A stretch of DNA of 17,530 nucleotides, from NCBI GenBank assembly GCA_003343905.1, contig QAKI01000004.1:1-17530 (forward strand), in the 5' to 3' direction. This stretch comes from Subdoligranulum variabile (GTDB taxonomy: Bacteria > Bacillota > Clostridia > Oscillospirales > Ruminococcaceae). The notes beneath the pieces are model-generated. The model saw only the letters and a program-made list of their open reading frames with translations. It was not told the origin of the DNA and made no database searches. How positions within the stretch are numbered: position 1 is the stretch's first letter; each line of letters begins with the position of its first letter. This document shows, in pieces, positions 1 to 5,295 of the stretch. The translations under genes were made by a program, and so were the position numbers.

Positions 1-158
1 GAGGCCACGTCCGAATCGGCGGTCAGGGCGTGGCAGACCCAGATGACATTGTCGTGGGCCGCATTCAGTTTCCCGTAGGTGCTGAATGCGATCGTCAGTT
101 CGGGCAGAATGCCTCCCCGCTCCAATTCGAAAGGTTGGTTATGACGGTATATATTCAT
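1..158 (-). CDS. metX: Homoserine O-acetyltransferase, N-terminal fragment
   Basis: This is the first 52 codons of a gene that runs off the left edge of the window. The visible protein carries the N-terminal signature of the MetX alpha/beta-hydrolase family: a GGILPELTIAFSTYGKLN block near residues 16-33, then NVIWVCHALTADSDVA near residues 37-52. MetX transfers an acetyl group from acetyl-CoA to homoserine and so makes the substrate of MetY. The catalytic Ser, Asp and His would lie beyond the window, so activity cannot be judged. The ATG at 158 is 5 bp after the metY stop codon, so the two genes are surely co-transcribed under the same leader. Confidence 0.9.
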   Translation of the reverse strand, partial: MNIYRHNQPFELERGGILPELTIAFSTYGKLNAAHDNVIWVCHALTADSDVA

Positions 159-163
159 TGTGT

Positions 164-1447
164 TTACAGTCGTTTTAATGCGTTGCCGATCTCTTCTTTC
201 AGGTCGTCGATGTGTTCGATGCCCAGCGAGAAGCGCAGCATGTTGGGATAAACGCCCGAAGCGACCAGTTCGCGTTCGTTGAGCTGGGAGTGCGTCGTCG
301 AAGCGGGGTGTACCAAGAGGCTCCGGGTGTCGCCCACGTTGGCCAGGTGGCTGATGATCTCCAGGTGGTTGAGCAGCGAGGAGGCTTGTTCGGCCGATCC
401 TTTGACGCGGAAGGTCAGTACGCCGCCGAAACCGTTGGTCAGATACTTCTTGGCCAAATCGTGGAACGGGCTACTCTTCAAACCGGGGTAGTTTACGCTC
501 TCGATCTTGGGGTGCTTCTCGAGCCACTGAGCCATTTCGAGTGCATTGTCCACCGATCGCTGTACGCGCAACGAGAGGGTTTCGAGTCCTTGCAGCAGCA
601 GGAAGGAGTTGAACGGACTCTGGCAGGCACCCGTGTCGCGGAGCACTTCGCACCGTGCCCGTACGGCGAAAGCCTGGTCGCCGCAGTTTTCCCAGAAGTT
701 GAATCCGTGATACCCTTCCGAGGGTTCGCTGATCAAGGGGTAGCGGCCGTTGCCCCAATCGAAGTTGCCGCCGTCGATAGCCACGCCACCCATGCTGTTG
801 CCGTGACCTCCGATCCATTTGGTCGCTGCGTGCAGCACGACATTGGCGCCCCATTTGATCGGCTGGCAAAGGTAGCCGCCGGCTCCGAACGTATTGTCGG
901 CGATTACCGCGATGCCGTGTTTGCGGCCGATTTCGGCGATCGCCTCGAAATCGGGGATATTGAAGGCCGGGTTGCCGATCGTTTCGATGTAGATGGCCCG
1001 CGTACGGTCGTCGATGAGTGCCGAGATGCTCTTTGGGTCGTCCCCTTGTGCGAAACGGACCTCGATGCCGAGTCGGCGGAGCGTGTATTTGAACTGGTTG
1101 GTCGTTCCGCCGTAGAGGTAGGAGGTGCTTACGATATTATCGCCTGCCTGGGCGATGTTCGTGATGGCGAGCATTTGGGCGGCCATGCCCGATGCCGTTG
1201 CAACGGCTCCGGTACCTCCTTCGAGGGCGGCGATGCGCTCTTCGAAAACGGCGGTCGTGGGGTTGTTCAGGCGGGTGTAGATGTACCCCGGTTCCGTGAG
1301 GGCGAAAACGGCGGCGCTCTTTTCCGCACTTTCGAAGGTGTAGGCCACCGTCTGGTGGATGGGGACGGCGCACGATCCGGTCGCTGGATCGGCCTGTTGG
1401 CCTGCATGTACTTGCAGGGTTTCGAAACGGAGATTCTGTTTTTTCAT
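164..1447 (-). CDS. metY: O-acetylhomoserine sulfhydrylase (aminocarboxypropyltransferase)
   Basis: A complete 427-residue PLP enzyme of the Cys/Met metabolism fold-type I family. It replaces the acetyl group of O-acetylhomoserine with sulfide to give homocysteine, and some members also act on O-acetylserine. Visible landmarks are YTRLNNPT near 57-64 (cofactor phosphate region), ATASGMAA near 83-90, ADNTFGAGGYL near 183-193, and the Schiff-base lysine, most likely Lys210, in HAATKWIGGHG. Its length is that of MetY rather than the shorter MetB/MetC enzymes (about 380-400 residues). It is the first structural gene of a metY-metX operon and sits about 45 nt after an intrinsic terminator in its own leader. 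The call as MetY rather than cystathionine gamma-synthase rests on length, motif spacing and the metX neighbour. Confidence 0.95.
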   Translation of the reverse strand: MKKQNLRFETLQVHAGQQADPATGSCAVPIHQTVAYTFESAEKSAAVFALTEPGYIYTRLNNPTTAVFEERIAALEGGTGAVATASGMAAQMLAITNIAQAGDNIVSTSYLYGGTTNQFKYTLRRLGIEVRFAQGDDPKSISALIDDRTRAIYIETIGNPAFNIPDFEAIAEIGRKHGIAVIADNTFGAGGYLCQPIKWGANVVLHAATKWIGGHGNSMGGVAIDGGNFDWGNGRYPLISEPSEGYHGFNFWENCGDQAFAVRARCEVLRDTGACQSPFNSFLLLQGLETLSLRVQRSVDNALEMAQWLEKHPKIESVNYPGLKSSPFHDLAKKYLTNGFGGVLTFRVKGSAEQASSLLNHLEIISHLANVGDTRSLLVHPASTTHSQLNERELVASGVYPNMLRFSLGIEHIDDLKEEIGNALKRL

Positions 1448-1484
1448 GGTTTTGAAAGTTGATTTATGTTTTCGGGATTGTTAC

Positions 1485-1517
1485 AAACAAAAAAATCCGG
1501 CTGAACCAGCCGGATTT
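1485..1517 (-). terminator. Intrinsic terminator / attenuator in the metY leader
   Basis: Reading the minus strand, an 11-bp perfect stem (AAATCCGGCTG at 1517-1507 with CAGCCGGATTT at 1503-1493) closes a 3-nt loop. The transcript then runs into TTTT-G-TTT. This is a textbook Rho-independent terminator, yet it lies between the leader peptide and metY, so it should act as an attenuator. Its 5' arm can alternatively pair with bases inside the last codons of the leader peptide. Confidence 0.88.
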
Positions 1518-1551
1518 AAGAGATACACGTACGACGAATCTTACACCCGGC
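1509..1551 (-). promoter_or_regulatory. Candidate antiterminator pairing in the metY leader
   Basis: The minus-strand segment GCCGGGT (1551-1545) lies within the Cys33-Arg34-Val35 codons of the leader peptide. It can pair over 7 bp (one G-U) with ATCCGGC (1515-1509), which is the core of the terminator's 5' arm. The two structures exclude each other. A ribosome stalled on the upstream Met codons would leave 1551-1545 free and favour read-through. A ribosome reaching the stop codon at 1543-1541 would cover it and allow termination. The pairing is visible in the sequence; the mechanism is inferred. Confidence 0.6.
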
Positions 1552-1648
1552 ATTTACACCTGCGCATCGACATCATCATACCCATCATCGAAACCGAAAG
1601 TCCGACGATCAGCGAGTAAGAATTATTGGATGTAATGCCGTTTTTCAT
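1541..1648 (-). CDS. Met/Cys-rich leader peptide upstream of metY
   Basis: A 35-codon ORF that opens with ATG at 1648 (MKNGITSNNS...) and ends TAA at 1543-1541, 23 nt before the terminator stem. Codons 21-28 read MMGMMMSM, six Met in eight codons, and the last residues are RRCKCRV with Cys at positions 31 and 33. Methionine and cysteine are the end product and the sulfur neighbour of the downstream metYX pathway. The arrangement (short ORF, regulatory codons, terminator, biosynthetic gene) matches classical ribosome-mediated attenuation such as trp, his and leu leaders. The start has no clear Shine-Dalgarno sequence, as is common in Bacteroidota. I chose it because it is the only in-frame ATG before the Met run. 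The peptide itself probably has no other function. Confidence 0.8.
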   Translation of the reverse strand: MKNGITSNNSYSLIVGLSVSMMGMMMSMRRCKCRV

Positions 1649-1685
1649 GCGGGTAAAATACGGGTTTGTTATCGTATTGATGTCG

Positions 1686-1693
1686 CAAATATA
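1686..1693 (-). promoter_or_regulatory. Probable -7 box of the met leader promoter
   Basis: The minus strand reads TATATTTG here, an exact match to the Bacteroidetes -7 consensus TAnnTTTG. It lies about 40 nt before the leader-peptide ATG. No good -33 TTTG element is visible at the usual distance, so confidence is moderate. Confidence 0.45.
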
Positions 1694-1822
1694 GTTATTT
1701 TTCGTGAAATGGTGCTGTCGAGAGAAAAATATTTTACAATGCCATTATTTCGATGCAGAAACGAAGTGTAAGTCGTTAATTATTTACTTGTTATATTATT
1801 GGGGTTGTCTGTCGCCTGCTTC

Positions 1823-1843
1823 GTTGTAAATATGCGGCAAATT
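1823..1843. repeat. Left attachment-site repeat (att)
   Basis: The + strand reads GTTGTAAATA, then T, then GCGGCAAATT. The same two 10-bp blocks occur in the same orientation at 17059-17079, separated by A instead of T. The sequence lies in non-coding DNA between the hipT-like gene and the met leader promoter, about 130 bp from the promoter. It is the end of the element farthest from the integrase. Confidence 0.8.
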
Positions 1844-1884
1844 ATTTTTGGATGAAATTATTTTCGCGGCAAGATGTAATGCGG

Positions 1885-2826
1885 CTATTTTAATAGCTCG
1901 ATTTTCTCAGCAATAAGCGCTTTATATTTGCCTTTCATCTCGTTGGGTAGAAACGAAACGTCGATCCACTCGCCCCATTTCGGAATGGCTTTGATGAATT
2001 TCTTGAACAGGTTGTCGATTACCTTTTCGTCCATGCCCGAAGCCGTCATTGCCTGCACGAAATCGCTGCGGCGGAGCTTGCGTTTGCGGCCGTTCAGCGT
2101 CAGTGCCAATTCCTCGGTGTCTTCGGGTAAAACGAGCGCTGTCGATAGCAGGTCATAAGCCGGTGTCAGCCCATAAACACCCGGATTCAGGCTATACAGC
2201 GAAAAATTTTTGAGGTGCATGTCGGCATTGCCCGTGAGCCAAGAGAACAACACTTGCTCCCAGAAATTGACGGCATCCAGTTTCGGGGCGGAAGAATAGC
2301 GCAGAATTGTTTTGGCAATCTGCTCGTAGGAACCTTTGTATTTGTGTTCTGTCAGTCGTTCGGAGAGCTGACAGAGGTCTTCCATCGGATATTTTTCGCC
2401 GTGAGGCCCTCGGTCGATGCGGCGTGTGATGTAGCACAACTCCCCGTCGGCAAAGCGGACGAGCGAGTGGGGGACTACCTGCATCTTCACGGCTTCGGCC
2501 ATGTGCATGGTCAAATCTTCCAGTTCCGGCAAATGCGGATAATGTTCGGTCTGCGGTTTGAGGATATAGCGGCCCCACAGCCCGACGATCGTAAAGCGTT
2601 CCGGGGTGCCTTTGCCCTCTTTGGCAATGTCGAGCGACAACTTTGCCTGCACTCCGGTCAGCGTCGTTTGGCTGCGGATTACCTCGCGGGCAAGTTCCGC
2701 GATATTGGCGCGCGTGTAGGGGAGCAAAGGTACTTGGGGAGTGCCGAAAATCTTCTTGGAGCAGGATTTGTGGAAATCCCGCTCGCCGTCGGCTAATTCT
2801 TTGTAACAATATAAACAACGCTCCAT
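1885..2826 (-). CDS. hipT: HipT-like serine/threonine kinase toxin with N-terminal zinc ribbon
   Basis: A 313-residue HipA-family kinase without the N-terminal subdomain, which is encoded by the gene before it. Residues 1-28 hold C4-x2-C7 and H19-x2-C22, a small probable zinc ribbon. The kinase part shows TTLTGVQAKLSLDI (54-67, Gly-rich/autophosphorylation region), WGRYILKPQ (84-92, ATP lysine probably Lys90), GNADMHLKNFSLY (199-211, catalytic Asp202 and Asn207) and TPAYDLLS (221-228, metal-binding Asp225). HipA and HipT phosphorylate aminoacyl-tRNA synthetases (GltX and TrpS in the studied cases); the target here is unknown. The ATG at 2826 is 1 bp after the stop of the preceding gene. An in-frame upstream extension to 2943 only overlaps that gene. 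All catalytic residues appear intact. Confidence 0.88.
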   Translation of the reverse strand: MERCLYCYKELADGERDFHKSCSKKIFGTPQVPLLPYTRANIAELAREVIRSQTTLTGVQAKLSLDIAKEGKGTPERFTIVGLWGRYILKPQTEHYPHLPELEDLTMHMAEAVKMQVVPHSLVRFADGELCYITRRIDRGPHGEKYPMEDLCQLSERLTEHKYKGSYEQIAKTILRYSSAPKLDAVNFWEQVLFSWLTGNADMHLKNFSLYSLNPGVYGLTPAYDLLSTALVLPEDTEELALTLNGRKRKLRRSDFVQAMTASGMDEKVIDNLFKKFIKAIPKWGEWIDVSFLPNEMKGKYKALIAEKIELLK

Positions 2827-2827
2827 G

Positions 2828-3157
2828 TTACTCCTCCTTTGATTCGATAGGTATGACACTGACTGCACCGATGCAGTCTTTGCAGCAGGCCAAAAGCAGC
2901 GACATCCTATCGCGGTTGTCGATTTTCCAGCTCTTTTCGGCAATGTCGAGCAGCCACCCTTCGGGAATCAATCCGTCAAAGAACGGGAACAGCACCTTGT
3001 CGCGATAGACTTGCTCCGTAAGCGGCAGCGTGAAACTGACCGCTTCGGCATCGGGCAGGCGGAGATAGTCGGCATCATAGCGGAACGTGTAACCGGTTTC
3101 ATCCTCGGTCAAAAGCCCCGCCTTGCGGTTGTAGAGATAGATGGCAGCCTGTTTCAT
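2828..3157 (-). CDS. hipS: HipS-like protein (detached HipA N-terminal subdomain), putative antitoxin
   Basis: A 109-residue protein matching the HipA N-terminal subdomain 1 as a separate polypeptide. The recognisable block is FPFFDGLIPEGWLL (57-70) followed by DRMSLLLACCKDCIGAVSV. In the HipBST systems described in E. coli and Legionella this small protein, not HipB, neutralises the kinase, and a tryptophan in it contacts the toxin. Trp68 here is a candidate equivalent, by inference only. Its start overlaps the hipB stop by 4 nt (ATGA), and its stop is 1 bp before hipT, so the three proteins are made from one mRNA with coupled translation. Confidence 0.82.
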   Translation of the reverse strand: MKQAAIYLYNRKAGLLTEDETGYTFRYDADYLRLPDAEAVSFTLPLTEQVYRDKVLFPFFDGLIPEGWLLDIAEKSWKIDNRDRMSLLLACCKDCIGAVSVIPIESKEE

Positions 3158-3369
3158 CGGTCATCCGTTTTTGTCATCGGTACCACTCCGATCTCGGCCC
3201 CGAACAGGTTGAGAATCTGATTGACTTTGTCCAGCCGCAAAGTCGGTTTCCCTTGCTCCAGCTCGCGCACGAACCGCAGTCCCACACCCGATTTCTCGGA
3301 CAGCTCGACCTGTGTCAGCCGATGCTGCTTGCGCATAGCCTTCACGTATTTCGATAATGTCGTCTGCAT
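3154..3369 (-). CDS. hipB: HipB-like XRE-family DNA-binding protein
   Basis: A 71-residue helix-turn-helix protein. The HTH spans roughly residues 10-55: the LTQVELSEKSGVGLRFVRELEQG stretch (first HTH helices) is followed by KPTLRLDKVNQILNLFG. The start is set at the ATG at 3369, which is preceded by AGAGG at good spacing. The open frame reaches back to a TTG at 3390 that lacks any ribosome binding site. In HipBA and HipBST operons this protein binds the promoter and represses the operon. Three matching palindromes lie immediately upstream. It ends with an ATGA overlap into hipS. Confidence 0.88.
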   Translation of the reverse strand: MQTTLSKYVKAMRKQHRLTQVELSEKSGVGLRFVRELEQGKPTLRLDKVNQILNLFGAEIGVVPMTKTDDR

Positions 3370-3371
3370 AT

Positions 3372-3389
3372 TATACCTCTTTGGGTGCA
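3372..3389. promoter_or_regulatory. Operator-like palindrome 1 of the hipBST-like operon
   Basis: The + strand reads TATACCTCTTTGGGTGCA. It shares the pattern ACCT-N4-GGGT with two further sites upstream and lies between the putative -7 box and the hipB ATG. A bound repressor here would block initiation or early elongation. Confidence 0.55.
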
Positions 3390-3395
3390 AAAATA
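3388..3395 (-). promoter_or_regulatory. Probable -7 box of the hipBST-like operon
   Basis: The minus strand reads TATTTTTG, matching TAnnTTTG. It lies between operators 1 and 2, so binding at either would interfere with RNA polymerase. Transcription would start only about 10 nt before the hipB ATG. Confidence 0.45.
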
Positions 3396-3411
3396 ATGAA
3401 ATAATTTATAT

Positions 3412-3430
3412 TTACACCTTTTAGGGTATA
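3412..3430. promoter_or_regulatory. Operator-like palindrome 2 of the hipBST-like operon
   Basis: The + strand reads TTACACCTTTTAGGGTATA, again ACCT-N4-GGGT, now with a TATA-like right half. It lies 41 bp from the equivalent base of site 1 and covers the place where a -33 element would be. Confidence 0.55.
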
Positions 3431-3451
3431 AGTAGTTTGTTATTTGTCAAG

Positions 3452-3470
3452 ATACGCCTATGCGGGTATA
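3452..3470. promoter_or_regulatory. Operator-like palindrome 3 of the hipBST-like operon
   Basis: The + strand reads ATACGCCTATGCGGGTATA, the most symmetrical of the three sites (ATACgCC and GGgTAT halves). It lies 40 bp beyond site 2 and shares the CCT-N4-GGGTATA core. Confidence 0.5.
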
Positions 3471-3555
3471 GTAAATTAATTGGTGAGAAATATTTACTAT
3501 TGTTCAAAATAAGTCAAATAAAAAGCCATTTTCTCTATTAGAACTAAATTATTTT

Positions 3556-4317
3556 TTAATCAAGTTCGTAGATTTTGGGTTTTGCCCACAGCCAAGTGCC
3601 TTCTAACTGTTCATTAGGAGTTAAAAACTCAATGTCAATAACTTTATGGGCGAAATCAATATTTTTTCTTAATGTATCTATCTCGATATCAGAAATGTGA
3701 AACTTGAAGTTTTTTTTGATAATTTGACCTGTGTCGGCAATATGGATTTTGCAAACAGCTTTATAATCGCCAATCTTCCAGAACATCGAATTTTTATATA
3801 ATCGAATAATTTCATTGTATTCACTTGACCGTTTTACTATATTAATATCGAGCTCTCCTGTTTTCCGTTGGTTCTCAATGAATGTATTTAGTTTATAAGT
3901 CAATTGTTTATGGTTTTCGCGAAAAATAACAGACTGAAAACCGATAAACTTTTCAATTAAAACATCTTTGTAAGCATTAATCGCAATAGCATTTTGCTGT
4001 TTCGCCATTGTTGCAATACCAGTTGGGGATTGCAGTTCATAGAAAGTTTCGCTATACCAAACCCATTTAAGGTTATGTTTTGCACCGTCTTTATCTTCTA
4101 ACTCTAATTCAATGTTATCAATAAGCGCATGTTTTTTTCTTGCTAAAAAGGATATTCGTATGTTAAATGCATTGCCAAATTTAATAAATCCAACCTCAGC
4201 TTCTTCTTCATTGAATATTTGAATTTTTGGTTTTTGCAGCCAATGGTAAATCCAAGCAAAAATTTGAGGTAGCCACGCTAATGCGCCCAATATTGCAATA
4301 ATGTCAATTATTTTCAT
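3556..4317 (-). CDS. Membrane-anchored protein of unknown function, last gene of the defence operon
   Basis: A 253-residue protein that I do not recognise. Residues 3-27 form one hydrophobic segment (IIDIIAILGALAWLPQIFAW...), followed by a basic, charged stretch, so the rest (28-253) is probably a cytoplasmic domain. That domain alternates strands and charged segments without an obvious catalytic motif. It starts 18 bp after the stop of the second nuclease gene and shares that gene's AT-rich composition, which contrasts with the GC-richer res gene. Co-transcription suggests a part in the same defence unit, for example as a membrane effector or regulator, but nothing in the sequence shows this directly. 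Confidence 0.75.
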   Translation of the reverse strand: MKIIDIIAILGALAWLPQIFAWIYHWLQKPKIQIFNEEEAEVGFIKFGNAFNIRISFLARKKHALIDNIELELEDKDGAKHNLKWVWYSETFYELQSPTGIATMAKQQNAIAINAYKDVLIEKFIGFQSVIFRENHKQLTYKLNTFIENQRKTGELDINIVKRSSEYNEIIRLYKNSMFWKIGDYKAVCKIHIADTGQIIKKNFKFHISDIEIDTLRKNIDFAHKVIDIEFLTPNEQLEGTWLWAKPKIYELD

Positions 4318-4335
4318 AATATAAAGAATAGTTTG

Positions 4336-5256
4336 CTATTTACTAATCATGTCTTGGTATCTCAGATATATGTTGCCGGTGTGAGCTGCGGCTCTTTTCT
4401 TTTGCCGTAATAAATCGGGTAACGATATTCGTTCGTCAAGGATGGCCATTATATCGGTTCCGTCCATTAAAAACATCAATTTCCGTCCGGATGAGAACGC
4501 ACTAATGGCATCTGGAGAAAAGCCGTTAATAGAAATAAATAATCCAAGAGTATTATCGAGTTTGCGTTGTAATTTGCCGGAGAAAGCGTCTAAATCATCT
4601 ATTGCTGTTAATTCATTTCGCCATTTTGCTTCCAATAAGTACTCGTCGTTATTAAATGTAAAAGCTCCATCAATTTGTTCTCCTGTGATTTTGAAAGATG
4701 ACTTCGGAGCTAAATCGTATAGCAAGAATAAATCATTCAACAATTTTTCTAAAGCATATCCTCTTGCTTGAAAATCTTTTGTACTGGCGAGATTGTAAAA
4801 AATTTCTTTTAATTGTTCAATACTTTGTTTTACTCGGTTTAGTTCACTTGTTTGTTTTTGAAGCTGTTCACGGCGTTGTTTGATAAATTCAGTTTCTTGT
4901 TGAATATTGACATGTCCGGAAGTGTGTTTACGCAATGCTGCGACAGCATCTTTTGCTTGTCTAACTTTTTCTTTCCCGTTCTCTAATGCTATTAAATGAG
5001 TAAAATCATCAAAAGTAGAGACATCCAAAATTAATTGTAATAATGTATCATATGTCTTTTCTCCATTTTTCTCAAGCATACTTATAACTCGAGCAACTAT
5101 ATTGCGTTTGGGCTCACTCCAGTTAATTACCGATAAAATTTCTGCATGGTCAATAGCTTGATACAAATACCTTTTTAGGTCATCTTTATACCAATAAATT
5201 ACAGACAATGCTTTTTCTAAAGCCACTATTGCTTGTGGAGAAATCTTTTTTATCAT
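4336..5256 (-). CDS. PD-(D/E)xK restriction endonuclease-like protein with helical N-terminal domain
   Basis: A protein of 306 residues from the ATG at 5256 (MIKKISPQ...); the frame is open back to a TTG at 5289. An N-terminal helical domain (about 1-110, with ALSVIYWYKDDLKRYL) leads into a coiled coil (about 115-155). The C-terminal half is a restriction-endonuclease fold: a helix with Glu170, then GEQIDGAFTF (Asp196), then YLLEAKW (Glu209-x-Lys211), a canonical D...ExK site. The later NTLGLFISINGFSPDA segment fits Mrr-like nucleases that act on DNA. It may be an accessory or independent effector of the type III system 39 bp upstream. The fold and active site are well supported; the substrate is not known. 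Confidence 0.82.
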   Translation of the reverse strand: MIKKISPQAIVALEKALSVIYWYKDDLKRYLYQAIDHAEILSVINWSEPKRNIVARVISMLEKNGEKTYDTLLQLILDVSTFDDFTHLIALENGKEKVRQAKDAVAALRKHTSGHVNIQQETEFIKQRREQLQKQTSELNRVKQSIEQLKEIFYNLASTKDFQARGYALEKLLNDLFLLYDLAPKSSFKITGEQIDGAFTFNNDEYLLEAKWRNELTAIDDLDAFSGKLQRKLDNTLGLFISINGFSPDAISAFSSGRKLMFLMDGTDIMAILDERISLPDLLRQKKRAAAHTGNIYLRYQDMISK

Positions 5257-5295
5257 TTTATCACGAATAATGGTTCTAATATCAAACAATTTGAT

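Noticed and set aside
212..1462. A 416-codon open frame on the + strand opposite metY
   Set aside because: It lies antisense to a clear MetY and encodes no recognisable motif; codon structure of the opposite strand in GC-rich DNA explains it.
1485..1700. A SAM riboswitch upstream of metY
   Set aside because: I see no SAM-I or SAM-II core in the leader. The Met-rich ORF and terminator account for the region better.
2827..2943. A longer hipT start 39 codons upstream
   Set aside because: The extension is entirely the out-of-frame reading of hipS, while the ATG at 2826 directly follows the hipS stop and begins the zinc-ribbon motif.
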